Source: Micromonospora pisi
GTDB taxonomy: Bacteria; Actinomycetota; Actinomycetes; Mycobacteriales; Micromonosporaceae
NCBI RefSeq assembly: GCF_003633685.1
Contig: NZ_RBKT01000001.1
Coordinates: 5,084,001-5,148,000 of the forward strand
Length of the DNA stretch: 64,000 bases
Reading direction: 5' to 3'
Both the position numbers and the translations under genes were made by a program. Positions 41,080 to 49,800 of this stretch are shown piece by piece. Positions within the stretch are counted from its first letter, which is position 1, and the number at the start of each line of letters is the position of its first letter. The notes beneath the pieces were generated by a model. That model saw nothing but the letters and a program-made list of their open reading frames with translations, did no database searches and was not told the DNA's origin.

Positions 41080-42210
41080 CTCGTTGGTTCAGCCGAGTCC
41101 AGCCAGATCTGGCCGTCTACGGCTCCCAGTGGGCAGATAGTGGGCGGGTCGATCTTGGCTCGTCCTGGGTGGCTCAGGTGCCTCCTGTGCCTCCTGTGCC
41201 GTCTGTACGGCTCTGGGGCGCGCGTCTCTTCATGTGCGACTGGGGTCGGCACCGGAACATGGCGTGACGCCCAAGTGCCGCTGAGAATCGGTGCCGGCCT
41301 GGTGCTCGTGGAGATCGTCGGTCTGCCCCACGATGTTGCTGGCGGTTGGCTTGAGCTACGTGGCCTGAAGGTGGAGCTGTACGCGACCGGCATCTGAACC
41401 ACGGCCGGCGTTGTCTCGCTCTGCGGCGGCCGGCGTCGGGTGTGCCGGTCGGCGGCTGCGAGAAGTCGCCCCCAGGTGTCCGTCGACACTCGTCCGTGCG
41501 ACGCGTACGGGCGCGAGTCGGCCTACCTGCGGCTGCTCGCCACCCCCAGCCGGATTGTCGACGGTGGGAGGGGAGAAGACAGATCTGCTCGTGATGCGGC
41601 TTATCTGACAAGCCGTGTCCGTCTCGATCGGTCTGCACAATTACTCGACGGTAGACTGTGAATACGTACGGTGCTCGATGCTGTGATATCGCGGCGACAA
41701 TTTGTCATGTGTCCACGAAGTCGTGCCCGGGCGGTGCTCGCCGAACGATGTGAGTCGGCCGACGGTCGGGAAGAGCAAGAAGTGAAGATTCTTGGCTGGC
41801 CGCGACGTTGACCACGCATTGTGTTGCGCGACGTGCGGCGCGTGGATGTGCCGGGGCGTTTCGCGTCAGCTCAGGTCAGGGCGGTGTGGGAGCGGGTTGC
41901 CGTACGGGGTGACCGTCCGATATGGGGAGTGTTGAAGGCATAAGTTCTATAGGTCGATTATGAGATGCAGCACGATTTCGTCCGTGTTATCTGATTCGAG
42001 GAAAAGCTCACTTCGTGCGCTACCCGCACCAAGTCGGGGATCTGTGGCACATGGGGTTGCATCCAGCCGGCGGACTTCTCCCTACCGTTCGGTTGGAATT
42101 TGCTGCATCGGCGGCGTGGCAGGCCCGTACCGCTTTGCTACCTCCGGTAGCTGTGGCACCATCATGGAACCTCCACTCCTTCTCCGTCATTCTCTCGACA
42201 GGAGCCAACG
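41080..42210. other. Gene-poor region of lower GC content
   Basis: About 1.1 kb with no gene I would support. Reading frames here lack actinomycete codon bias, and GC is visibly lower, above all at 41600-42200. A 40-codon segment at 41275-41397 (LRIGAGLVLVEIVGLPHDV and onward, ending ELYATGI) looks protein-like and may be the tail of a lost gene. The last 150 bp form the leader of the small gene at 42211, with a hairpin GCTACC-tcc-GGTAGC at 42137-42151. I found no direct repeat of the tRNA-Tyr 3' end that would mark an integrated element. Confidence 0.5.
41275..41397 (+). pseudogene. Possible gene remnant, 40 codons
   Basis: A short frame from a GTG, with a regular alternation of hydrophobic and polar residues (AGLVLVEIVGLPHDVAGGWL, then LKVELYATGI). 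It has no ribosome site and its upstream sequence is out of frame. It may be the end of a decayed coding sequence. I do not recognise the family. Confidence 0.25.
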
Positions 42211-42381
42211 ATGTCTGCACGACGGCTGTGTCGGCTGCTTGGCCCAGCCCTTGCGCTGGCAGCGCTCTTCGGTGCCATGTTCGTGGCCGAAGAGGTCCAC
42301 ACCTTTAACCAGCTGACCTTCGAGTGGGTGGCCGACTTCGCCACCACGACTGTCGCGCAGGTGGGCGGGAGCGGGGTCTAG
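42211..42381 (+). CDS. Small protein with one hydrophobic helix, upstream of c-di-GMP gene
   Basis: A 56-residue gene with ACAGGAG about six bases before its ATG. It begins MSARRLCRLLGPALALAALF, a short Arg-rich start followed by a hydrophobic helix like a signal peptide or membrane anchor. The polar remainder reads VAEEVHTFNQLTFEWVADFA and then TTTVAQVGGSGV. The gene ends 56 bp before the GGDEF-EAL gene on the same strand and may be co-transcribed with it. Ribosome site, start and codon choice all support a real gene. I do not recognise the family. Confidence 0.65.
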   Translation: MSARRLCRLLGPALALAALFGAMFVAEEVHTFNQLTFEWVADFATTTVAQVGGSGV

Positions 42382-42437
42382 AACGACCTCGCGGCTCCGT
42401 CGCGGGCCAGCTAGGAACGCAACCCCTAGGGAGCGGT

Positions 42438-44993
42438 ATGGCCGGGCGGCAGTCATCGCCACGACGATCCGCTGAGCACGCCTGGTTCATCACCGGTCCG
42501 TTGGCGATCCTGGCGGTGATCTGGTCCACTGCTCTGGGCATCCTGGACGTCGCGCCCGAGGCGGAGTCCCGCGTCGTCGGTCCGGTCGCGTACTGGCTGA
42601 TCGCGCTCGTCCTGACGGTCGCCATGGTGGTGACCGAGGGGTCGATGTTCCACTTCGTCATCCGGCGCCAGGCGTTCGGTGTCACCATCACCGAAATCCC
42701 GCTGGTGCTGGTGATGTACTTCCTGCACCCGCTGACCGTCGTGCTGGTCTTCACCCTGGCGTCCGTGATCACCCAGGTCAGGCGCAAGTTCGGCACCGCG
42801 AAGGCCTACTTCAACGTGGCGAAGACGGCGGCCGCGACGTCACTGGCCGGGCTCGTCCTGCACGCGCTTCCGGAAATGGACGGCGTCGGGCCGCGTACCT
42901 GGGGCATCCTCGCCGCCGGCGTGAGCACGATCACCCTGGTCACCCTCGCCGCGGTGATCGGTGTCATCACGCTGATGCAGGGCTCGCAGGCGGGCTGGGA
43001 GGTGGCCCGGACCGCCGCGCCGAACCTGCTCGTCGCCATGGCGAACGTGGCGCTCGGCCTGATCGTGCTGATCGCGCTCGTCACCACCTGGTGGTCCCTG
43101 CTCCTGCTCGCCGTGCTTGCCGGTGGACTGGCCCTCCTGGGCCGCTCGTACGCCCACTTCTTCCGGCAGCACCGCACCCTCGCCGACATCTACGACCTGA
43201 CCCGGGCGATGACCCGTAGCGGTCAGGACGGCACTCTGGCGGACGTCATGCTCGGCCGGGTCCGGGCGCTGATGCAGGCCGAGTACGCCACCCTGTGGCT
43301 ACCCGCCCAGGGTCGGCACCCCGAGGTGCTGCTCACCGCGCGGATCGACGATCCCGGCCTGCTCGATATCGACCGGACGCCTCCGGTCGTCCGTGCGCGC
43401 GCCCAGCAGGAGAAGCAGACCATCGCCGTCGGGAAGCGGCTTGAGGACGACGAGAAGATGCGGCCCGCCCTACGCGCGGCAGGGGTGAAGGACGTCATCG
43501 TCGCTCCGCTCCGCTCCGGGCAGGCGGTGATCGGGACGCTGGAGGTCGTCAACCGGCTCGGTGACACCACCCATTTCGTGCCGGGCGACGTACCCATCTT
43601 CGAGACGATCGCGGCGCACGCCGCGGTCGCGCTGGAGAACTCCCGGCTGGTCGACCGGTTGCGTCACGACGCGTACCACGACGGTCTGGTCAACCTTCCG
43701 AATCGCCGTCGGATGACCGAGGCGATGGAGGAGGCCGTACGGGTCCGGGCGCCGGGCGAGGTGGTCGCGATGCTCCTGTTCGACGTCGACGGGCTGCGGC
43801 AGGTCAACGAGACGCTCGGCCACGCCGCCGGGGACAAGGTGCTGACCGAGGTCGCCTCACGGTTGCGCTCCAGTGCCCCGGCCGCCGCCCTGGTCGGCCG
43901 GGTCGGCGGGGACGAGTTCCTGGTCATGCTCCGGGTGGAGAACGCCGAGACGGCCACCGAACTCGCGGCCGAACTGCGTGAACAGATCCAGGACCAGATG
44001 GTCTTCGGCACCCTGGTGCTCGACGTCGACACCGCGGTCGGGGTGGTGGTCCATCCGGACCACGGCAACGACCCGGAGACCCTGTTGCGCCGGGTCGACC
44101 TGGCGGCGACCGCCGCGAAGTCGACGCCGGGCAGCATCCAGCTGTTCAACCCGGCGCTGGAGTCCCGGTCCATGCACCGCCTTGGTCTCGCCGGTGACCT
44201 GCGTCGGGCGCTGGACAACAACGAGCTGGAGGTCTACTTCCAGCCGAAGGTGACCCTGGACGACCGGCGGCTGGTCGGGGTGGAGTGCCTGGCCCGTTGG
44301 GAGCATCCGGCGCACGGGCCGGTCTCACCGGAGGACTTCGTGGCGGTGGCCGAACACACCGGCCAGCTCGAACGGTTGACCGAGGCGGTGCTCCGGGAGG
44401 GACTGCGGCGCAGCCGGGACTGGACCGCTGGCGGCGGTGCGCTCGCCGTGTCGGTCAACCTCTCCGCCCGTACCCTCATTGACCAGCACTTCCCGGACCG
44501 GGTCCAGGAGCTGCTCACCGAGTACGGCGTCGCCCCCGAACTGCTGACCTTCGAAATCAAGGAAGCCGGGGTGCTGGACGGGACCAACCGCCCGATGCCG
44601 ACCCTGCGCCGGCTGCGCGAGGTCGGGGTACGCCTCTCGGTCGACGACTTCGGCACCGGCTACTCGTCCCTGTCCTATCTGCGCCGGCTGCCGGTCGACG
44701 AGGTGAAGGTCGACCGCTCGTTCGTCCAGGGCATGGCGACCGATCCGGTGGACCTGGCGATCGTCAACGCGGTGGTGACGCTCTCCCAACAGTTCGGGCT
44801 CTCGGTCGTCGCCGAGGGTGTGGAGAGTGAGTTGACCCTCGAACTGTTGCAGGACATCGGCTGCCAGATCGGCCAGGGTTTCCTGTTCAGCCGGCCGCTG
44901 CCGTACGAGCGGTTGGAAGCCTGGTTCGGTGCCCAGGCGGAGCCGGAAACGTCGTCCAGCCACGACGTACGCCGGTTGCGCGCGGTGCCGTAG
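42438..44993 (+). CDS. Membrane GAF-GGDEF-EAL protein (cyclic di-GMP turnover)
   Basis: An 851-residue signalling protein. The N-terminal 235 residues form about seven membrane helices of a MASE-like sensor. A GAF domain follows (about 255-395, ADIYDLTRAMTRSGQDGTLADVML through AAHAAVALENSRL). The GGDEF domain (about 405-570) keeps an intact RVGGDEF near residue 490 and the metal Asp in FDVDGLRQVNETLGH; I see no RxxD inhibitory site. The EAL domain (about 595-840) has ECLARWEHP instead of EAL at 616-618. It keeps NLSARTL, FEIKE, DDFGTGYSSLSYLRRL, VDRSFV and VAEGVE, so phosphodiesterase activity is plausible. The ATG at 42438 follows GGGAG. Confidence 0.93.
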   Translation: MAGRQSSPRRSAEHAWFITGPLAILAVIWSTALGILDVAPEAESRVVGPVAYWLIALVLTVAMVVTEGSMFHFVIRRQAFGVTITEIPLVLVMYFLHPLTVVLVFTLASVITQVRRKFGTAKAYFNVAKTAAATSLAGLVLHALPEMDGVGPRTWGILAAGVSTITLVTLAAVIGVITLMQGSQAGWEVARTAAPNLLVAMANVALGLIVLIALVTTWWSLLLLAVLAGGLALLGRSYAHFFRQHRTLADIYDLTRAMTRSGQDGTLADVMLGRVRALMQAEYATLWLPAQGRHPEVLLTARIDDPGLLDIDRTPPVVRARAQQEKQTIAVGKRLEDDEKMRPALRAAGVKDVIVAPLRSGQAVIGTLEVVNRLGDTTHFVPGDVPIFETIAAHAAVALENSRLVDRLRHDAYHDGLVNLPNRRRMTEAMEEAVRVRAPGEVVAMLLFDVDGLRQVNETLGHAAGDKVLTEVASRLRSSAPAAALVGRVGGDEFLVMLRVENAETATELAAELREQIQDQMVFGTLVLDVDTAVGVVVHPDHGNDPETLLRRVDLAATAAKSTPGSIQLFNPALESRSMHRLGLAGDLRRALDNNELEVYFQPKVTLDDRRLVGVECLARWEHPAHGPVSPEDFVAVAEHTGQLERLTEAVLREGLRRSRDWTAGGGALAVSVNLSARTLIDQHFPDRVQELLTEYGVAPELLTFEIKEAGVLDGTNRPMPTLRRLREVGVRLSVDDFGTGYSSLSYLRRLPVDEVKVDRSFVQGMATDPVDLAIVNAVVTLSQQFGLSVVAEGVESELTLELLQDIGCQIGQGFLFSRPLPYERLEAWFGAQAEPETSSSHDVRRLRAVP

Positions 44994-45106
44994 GGCCCGC
45001 ACCAGGGTTGTCGACGTGCTGTGACGCGACGCCCGGGGATCCGATTTCCCCACCGCTACGTCGCCGTGTACTCTTACCTCTGCGCGGCGGAAGCAAGATC
45101 GCGTGC

Positions 45107-45179
45107 GCCCCCTTAGCTCAGTCGGCAGAGCGTCTCCATGGTAAGGAGAAGGTCTACGGTTCGATTCCGTAAGGGGGCT
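45107..45179 (+). tRNA. tRNA-Thr (GGT)
   Basis: The acceptor is GCCCCCT/AGGGGGC. The anticodon stem-loop TCTCC-atGGTaa-GGAGA gives anticodon GGT. The T-loop is GTTCGATTC. No CCA is encoded. A possible -10 box, TACTCT, lies at 45069-45074. Confidence 0.97.
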
Positions 45180-45205
45180 CAGAGGGTTCAGATGGACCCG
45201 CCCGC

Positions 45206-45278
45206 GGCGGTGTAGCTCAGATGGTAGAGCAAGCGGCTCATAATCGCTGTGTCGCCGGTTCAAGTCCGGCCACCGCTA
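45206..45278 (+). tRNA. tRNA-Met (CAT), elongator type
   Basis: The anticodon loop is CTCATAA (CAT) on an AGCGG/TCGCT stem. The lack of the GGG/CCC anticodon stem and of a C1-A72 mismatch excludes the initiator tRNA. A CAT-reading isoleucine tRNA cannot be fully excluded, but the Thr-Met-rpmG order matches the elongator Met gene of other actinobacteria. Confidence 0.9.
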
Positions 45279-45408
45279 CTGTCGGCGACCGGTCCTGAAT
45301 CCGGTAACCGAAGCGAAGGGCGCCTAGTGCGCCCACTTTGCATGTGCGCGTAGCCAGCAGGTAGGCTGCTACGTCGTAGTTGATCCTTAGCGAGGAAGGC
45401 ACTCCGCC

Positions 45409-45576
45409 GTGGCGAAGGCGACCGATGTCCGTCCGAAGATCACTTTGGCGTGTGTGGAGTGCAAGGAGCGCAACTACATCACGCGTAAGAACCGCCGTAA
45501 CGACCCGGACCGTATCGAGCTGAAGAAGTTCTGCCCCCGGGACGGCAAGCACACCGTGCACCGCGAGACCCGCTAG
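45409..45576 (+). CDS. rpmG: 50S ribosomal protein L33
   Basis: A 55-residue ribosomal protein beginning [19 protein letters not shown]. It has zinc-type cysteines, CVEC, early on, but only one further Cys ([10 protein letters not shown]) where the zinc form has CxxC, so zinc binding is doubtful. The GTG at 45409 follows GAGGAAGG. It lies downstream of the tRNA-Thr/tRNA-Met pair. A strong terminator follows. Confidence 0.95.
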   Translation: MAKATDVRPKITLACVECKERNYITRKNRRNDPDRIELKKFCPRDGKHTVHRETR

Positions 45577-45614
45577 AACCCAACGGCCGGTTCGTCCGGC
45601 CACGGGCCGTCTTC

Positions 45615-45668
45615 CACGATCGCCGTACCGATCGGGCGTTTACGCCCCCGGTGCGGCGATCGTGTTTT
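45615..45668 (+). terminator. Intrinsic terminator after rpmG
   Basis: CACGATCGCCG (45615-45625) pairs with CGGCGATCGTG (45654-45664). An inner hairpin GGGCG-TTTA-CGCCC is enclosed, and TTTTGTC follows the outer stem, an unusually clear T-run for this genome. Confidence 0.9.
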
Positions 45669-45725
45669 GTCACTCCCCGTATTCGCTAAACGGTGATCGA
45701 GGACCCGGGAGTGTAGGTTCGCGGC

Positions 45726-46172
45726 ATGTCGTTGGACCCTTCTTTTGTTGGCCGCAGTTATCCGCCGACCGCTCCGTACCAGGTGGGGCGGGAGAAGATT
45801 CGTGAGTTCGCCACGGCGATCGGCGCGACCGATCCGGCGTACCACGACCCGGAGGCCGCCCGCGCGCTCGGTCACGGCGACGTGGTCGCGCCGCCGACCT
45901 TTCCGGTGATCGTCACGATGGCGGCGAGCCAGCAGCTCATCGACGATCCGGCGCTCGGTATCGACTACAGCCGGGTGGTCCATGGTGACCAGCGTTTCGC
46001 CTACGCCCGCCCGGTGGTGGCCGGGGACGAACTCGTCTGCGTCAACACCGTGGAGGAGATCACGTCCCGTGGGGGCCACGATTTCCTGACCACCCGGACG
46101 GACGTCTCGACCGCTGCCGGCGAGCCGGTGGTCACCGTCTGGTCAAAGCTTGTCGTACGCGGGGAGAGCTGA
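45726..46172 (+). CDS. HadA-like MaoC N-terminal dehydratase (UPF0336)
   Basis: A 148-residue hot-dog-fold protein of the FAS1-like/UPF0336 family: GREKIREFATAIGATDPAYHDPEAAR, then VVAPPTFPVIVTM and a late VVAGDELVCVNTVEEI. In mycobacteria the orthologue HadA pairs with HadB as the (3R)-hydroxyacyl-ACP dehydratase of FAS-II and lies in the same place, between rpmG and tRNA-Trp/secE. Micromonosporaceae make no mycolic acids, so its substrate must be other acyl chains. It sits one base upstream of the HadB-like gene. Confidence 0.88.
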   Translation: MSLDPSFVGRSYPPTAPYQVGREKIREFATAIGATDPAYHDPEAARALGHGDVVAPPTFPVIVTMAASQQLIDDPALGIDYSRVVHGDQRFAYARPVVAGDELVCVNTVEEITSRGGHDFLTTRTDVSTAAGEPVVTVWSKLVVRGES

Positions 46173-46173
46173 C

Positions 46174-46575
46174 GTGGAACTGCCGGTGAAGACCTTCCGG
46201 GTGACCCGGGCCGACCTGATCCGCTACGCGGGCGCCTCGGGCGACTTCAACCCGATCCACTGGAGCGACCGGTTCGCCACCAAGGTCGGCCTGCCCGGTG
46301 TGATCGCCCATGGGATGTTCACCATGGCGCTGGTGGGGCGGGCGGTGACGGAGTGGGCCGGGAGCCCTGACGCCGTGGTCGAGTACGGCGTCCGGTTCAC
46401 CCGCCCGGTGCTGGTGCCGGATGACGACCAGGGCACCGAGATAGAGGTGCGTGCCGTCGTTCGGGACACCCCTGAACCAGGCCTGACCAGGCTCGACCTG
46501 ACCGCGACCTGCCTCGGAGAGAAGGTGCTCGCGCAGGCGCGGGCGACCATCCGGGGTTCGCTCGCCGCTGGCTGA
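46174..46575 (+). CDS. HadB-like MaoC-fold dehydratase
   Basis: A 133-residue hot-dog-fold hydratase with the catalytic segment YAGASGDFNPIHWSDRFATKVGLPGVIAHGM, which contains the Asp and His of the hydratase-2 motif. The GTG at 46174 lies just after the HadA-like stop, behind GGGGAGAG, so the pair is translated together and probably forms a heterodimer, as mycobacterial HadAB does. No HadC-like gene follows here. Confidence 0.9.
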   Translation: MELPVKTFRVTRADLIRYAGASGDFNPIHWSDRFATKVGLPGVIAHGMFTMALVGRAVTEWAGSPDAVVEYGVRFTRPVLVPDDDQGTEIEVRAVVRDTPEPGLTRLDLTATCLGEKVLAQARATIRGSLAAG

Positions 46576-46652
46576 GCAGAGCGCTCCGGCGTGGGTCGGG
46601 CGGCCGGGAACGGCGCGCTCCGACGGGCGGCCGGCGTGCGGGGGGAGACCGG

Positions 46653-46682
46653 TTGGGAAAGTCGGTCGTCTACCCGTACACT
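46653..46682 (+). promoter_or_regulatory. Putative promoter for tRNA-Trp
   Basis: A TTGGGA hexamer (46653-46658), 18 bp, then TACACT (46677-46682), which matches the -10 box seen before other translation genes in this window. The tRNA starts 67 bp downstream. Confidence 0.5.
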
Positions 46683-46697
46683 GGTCCGCCGTGGGGC

Positions 46698-46712
46698 AAG
46701 TAGGCCCTACTT
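46698..46712. promoter_or_regulatory. 15-bp palindrome between promoter and tRNA-Trp
   Basis: AAGTAGG-c-CCTACTT is a perfect inverted repeat, and a further AAGTAGG copy follows at 46727-46733. It lies in the transcribed leader of tRNA-Trp, so it may be an operator or an RNA processing hairpin. Confidence 0.4.
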
Positions 46713-46748
46713 AGGCGTGCGTGCCCAAGTAGGGGGACTTTCCCGCAC

Positions 46749-46821
<73 letters not shown>

Positions 46822-47082
46822 CGCCTTAGGCCTGACCGTTCCCGGGGGTCGGAGTCGCCGATGTGCGGCTGTCGTCCCGTGGTGGTGGCATCGGCGGGGT
46901 CGTACCGGAGCGGGTCACCCCGCGTCGTACGGCATCCGTCGGCTCCGCCGGCCGCGGCCCGTCCCGGGGGACGGTAGGGTTCGGGTTTCGGTCGAGTGCG
47001 TTCATTCGAACTCGGCCGGCGAGACCAGTGTGTCGCGCGTCCACCCGACGTGCGAACCCAGCACCCCCCGACGGAGGGCGAA

Positions 47083-47478
47083 GTGGCCGAGAGCAACCGG
47101 CGCGGCGAGGACGCCGCGGACGACGACCGCCTCGATGACGAGACGATCGACGACGCTGTCGACGATGACGCCGACGAGGGCGAGGAGCCGGTCTCGCGAG
47201 GTGGCACCGCCACCCGTTCCCGGACCAAGGCCGAGTCGGCCGACAGCCGGCCGAAGGCCAAGTCGGAAACCCAGCGCGTGGGATTTTTCGGCCGGATCGC
47301 CCGGTTCTTCCGCGAGGTCGTGGCCGAACTGCGTAAGGTCATCTGGCCAACCCGGAAGGAACTGCTGACCTACACCGCCGTGGTGGTCGTCTTCGTCGCC
47401 GTGATGCTGACGATCGTGGCCGGGCTGGACTACGGGTTCGCCCAGGGCGTGTTGTGGGTCTTCGGTAACCCCAGCTGA
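47083..47478 (+). CDS. secE: Preprotein translocase subunit SecE
   Basis: A 131-residue membrane subunit that clamps SecY in the secretion channel. The conserved core is at the C-terminus: FFREVVAELRKVIWPTRKELLTYTAVVVVFVAVMLTIVAGLDY, an amphipathic helix and one membrane helix. The first 65 residues are a highly acidic tail (DDDRLDDETIDDAVDDDADEGEE), longer than usual. The GTG at 47083 follows GGAGGG. It lies 38 bp before nusG. Confidence 0.94.
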   Translation: MAESNRRGEDAADDDRLDDETIDDAVDDDADEGEEPVSRGGTATRSRTKAESADSRPKAKSETQRVGFFGRIARFFREVVAELRKVIWPTRKELLTYTAVVVVFVAVMLTIVAGLDYGFAQGVLWVFGNPS

Positions 47479-47516
47479 CGCGCTGCCGCAGCTGATAGTG
47501 ACGGAAGTGAGCAAGC

Positions 47517-48248
47517 GTGCCTGAGTACGACGAGACCGCCGGATCCGCGGACGAGCAGTCCGCGGTGGCGACGGCGGCCGGTGACGAGTCGGTCGAGGCC
47601 GCCAGCGAGCCGGATTTCGATGAGATCAGCGAGTCGGAGCCGGACGAGGACTACGACCCCGTCGCGGAGCTGCGGCAGAAGCTGCGTTACGCACCGGGCG
47701 ACTGGTACGTGGTGCACTCCTACGCCGGTTACGAGAACAAGGTCAAGACCAACCTGGAGACCCGGATCACCAGCCTCGACATGGAGGAGTTCATCTTCCA
47801 GGTCGAGGTGCCGACCCGGGAAGAGGTAGAGGTCAAGAACGGCAAGCGGTCCCAGGTGCAGGCCAAGGTCTTCCCCGGCTACATCCTGGTCCGGATGGAG
47901 CTGACCGCGGAGTCCTACTCCTGCGTCCGGAACACCCCCGGCGTCACCGGCTTCGTCGGGGCGACGGACCGGGTCGACCGGCCGGCGCCGCTGTCGCTGG
48001 ACGAGGTGCTCAAGTGGCTCGCTCCGGCCGTGGAGGCCGAGACCAAGGGCGGCAAGGCCAAGCCTGAGATCCGGGTGCTCGACTTCGAGGTGGGCGACTC
48101 CGTCACCGTTACCGACGGCGCCTTCGCCTCCCTGCCGGCGACGATCAGCGAGATCAATCCGGACCAGCAGAAGCTCAAGGTGCTGGTCTCGATCTTCGGT
48201 CGGGAGACGCCGGTGGAGCTCAACTTCAACCAGGTCGCCAAGATCTAG
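47517..48248 (+). CDS. nusG: Transcription termination/antitermination protein NusG
   Basis: A 243-residue factor that binds RNA polymerase and links it to Rho or the ribosome. An acidic N-terminal extension of about 55 residues precedes the NGN domain ([21 protein letters not shown] through [10 protein letters not shown] and [10 protein letters not shown]). The C-terminal KOW domain is [24 protein letters not shown] through [16 protein letters not shown]. The GTG start at 47517 is near GGAAGTGAG. It is in the same operon as secE. Confidence 0.96.
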   Translation: MPEYDETAGSADEQSAVATAAGDESVEAASEPDFDEISESEPDEDYDPVAELRQKLRYAPGDWYVVHSYAGYENKVKTNLETRITSLDMEEFIFQVEVPTREEVEVKNGKRSQVQAKVFPGYILVRMELTAESYSCVRNTPGVTGFVGATDRVDRPAPLSLDEVLKWLAPAVEAETKGGKAKPEIRVLDFEVGDSVTVTDGAFASLPATISEINPDQQKLKVLVSIFGRETPVELNFNQVAKI

Positions 48249-48450
48249 TCGATGCCCGGTGGGCGTCGGGTCCGGTCGGGCCCGGCGCCCACCGGCGTCT
48301 CGACAGACGTTCGACGGTGACCTGGGCGGATAGCCCGGCTCCGGCCTGCGCTATCCTAGAACGTCGCCCCATTGGTCGCGCTGACCGTGCGCGCCCCGGT
48401 GCGGCAACGTCCGGTGCACATTCACCAGATATCAAGCCCCAGGAAGAGAC

Positions 48451-48879
48451 ATGCCTCCGAAGAAGAAGCTCGTCAAGACGTTCACGCTTCAGCTGCCGGC
48501 GGGCCAGGCCACCCCGGCGCCGCCGGTCGGCCCGGCGCTCGGTCAGCACGGCGTCAACATCATGGAGTTCTGCAAGTCGTACAACTCGCAGACCGAATCG
48601 CAGCGCGGTGACATCGTCCCCGCTGAGATCAGCGTGTACGAGGACCGGTCCTTCACCTTCGTGCTGAAGACCCCGCCCGCCGCGCGCCTGCTGATCAAGG
48701 CCGCCGGTGTGGCCAAGGGTTCCGGCGTGCCGCAGAGCGAGAAGGTCGGCTCGGTCACCCGTGCCCAGCTGCGTGAGATCGCCGAGAAGAAGATGGCCGA
48801 CCTCAACGCGAACGACATCGAGCAGGCCGAGAAGATCATCGCCGGCACCGCCCGGTCGATGGGCATCACCGTCAAGTGA
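48451..48879 (+). CDS. rplK: 50S ribosomal protein L11
   Basis: A 142-residue protein of the ribosomal GTPase centre, where it binds 23S rRNA and is the target of thiopeptides. It begins [42 protein letters not shown] and ends with the RNA-binding domain [10 protein letters not shown]. The Pro-rich linker where thiopeptide-resistance changes occur looks normal. The ATG follows AGGAAGAG. Confidence 0.98.
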   Translation: MPPKKKLVKTFTLQLPAGQATPAPPVGPALGQHGVNIMEFCKSYNSQTESQRGDIVPAEISVYEDRSFTFVLKTPPAARLLIKAAGVAKGSGVPQSEKVGSVTRAQLREIAEKKMADLNANDIEQAEKIIAGTARSMGITVK

Positions 48880-48968
48880 CAACTTTCCACCTCGCGGTGG
48901 AGAGTTCGGAATTCGTGGGAGGGCGTGCCGTCGGCGCGACCCGCCAGACACCACAGGAGTAGCCAGAC

Positions 48969-49685
48969 ATGCAGCGCAGCAAGAACTACCGCAAGGCCAC
49001 CGAGGTCGTCGACCGGGATCACCTGTACACCCCGGCCGAGGCGGTCAAGCTCGCCAAGGAGACCACCCGGGTCAAGTTCGACGCCACGGTCGAGGTCGCG
49101 ATGCGCCTCGGCGTCGACCCGCGTAAGGCGGACCAGATGGTCCGTGGCGTGGTGAACCTGCCGCACGGCACCGGCAAGACCGCTCGTGTGATCGTCTTCG
49201 CCGCTGGCGCGAAGGCCGAAGAGGCCCTCGCCGCCGGTGCCGACGAGGTCGGTTCCGACGAGCTGGTCGCCCGGATCCAGGAGGGCTGGCTCGACTTCGA
49301 CGCCGCCATCGCCACCCCGGACCAGATGGCCAAGATCGGCCGGATCGCGCGGATCCTGGGCCCGCGCGGCCTGATGCCGAACCCGAAGACCGGCACCGTG
49401 ACCATGGATGTCACCAAGGCGGTCTCGGACATCAAGGGTGGAAAGATCACCTTCCGGGTGGACAAGCACTCCAACCTGCACCTGATCATCGGCAAGGCGT
49501 CCTTCTCCGAGGCGCAGCTGATCGACAACTACGCCGCGGTCCTCGACGAGGTGCTGCGCGCCAAGCCGTCCGCGGCCAAGGGCAAGTACCTGAAGAAGGT
49601 CACCGTCACCACCACCATGGGCCCCGGCGTGCCGGTCGACCCGAACGTGGTGAAGAACCTCCAGGGAGACTCGGCCGAGGCCTGA
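48969..49685 (+). CDS. rplA: 50S ribosomal protein L1
   Basis: A 238-residue L1-stalk protein that moves deacylated tRNA out of the E site and in many bacteria represses its own operon. It begins [30 protein letters not shown]. The signatures [21 protein letters not shown] and [20 protein letters not shown] are intact. AGGAG precedes the ATG. It lies 89 bp after rplK. A terminator follows. Confidence 0.98.
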   Translation: MQRSKNYRKATEVVDRDHLYTPAEAVKLAKETTRVKFDATVEVAMRLGVDPRKADQMVRGVVNLPHGTGKTARVIVFAAGAKAEEALAAGADEVGSDELVARIQEGWLDFDAAIATPDQMAKIGRIARILGPRGLMPNPKTGTVTMDVTKAVSDIKGGKITFRVDKHSNLHLIIGKASFSEAQLIDNYAAVLDEVLRAKPSAAKGKYLKKVTVTTTMGPGVPVDPNVVKNLQGDSAEA

Positions 49686-49741
49686 GTCAGCTCCTCCGGC
49701 CCGAGCAGGGCCCACACCGGTCGACGACCGGAAGCATGAGT

Positions 49742-49770
49742 CGGGGCCTCACCCACTGGGTGGGGCCCCG
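49742..49770 (+). terminator. Terminator after rplK-rplA
   Basis: CGGGGCCTCACCC pairs with GGGTGGGGCCCCG (13 bp, one T-G wobble, ACT loop). It separates rplA from the ABC transporter gene. Confidence 0.75.
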
Positions 49771-49800
49771 ATCCATGTCCGGGTCTGGCAAGCTCGGGCC

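Noticed and set aside
41174-41638. 154-codon minus-strand frame in the gene-poor region
   Set aside because: Arg/Pro/Gly-rich low-complexity translation with no ribosome site, domain or codon bias.
41900-42210. Possible c-di-GMP riboswitch upstream of the GGDEF-EAL gene
   Set aside because: I looked for the conserved blocks of the class I and class II c-di-GMP aptamers and did not find them. Only a simple hairpin is present.
40948-42210. Integrated mobile element in tRNA-Tyr
   Set aside because: No integrase gene and no second copy of the tRNA 3' end were found. Only the weaker idea of a scar was kept.
45206-45278. Initiator tRNA-Met
   Set aside because: The anticodon stem lacks the three G-C pairs of initiators and the acceptor end is not mismatched in the initiator manner.
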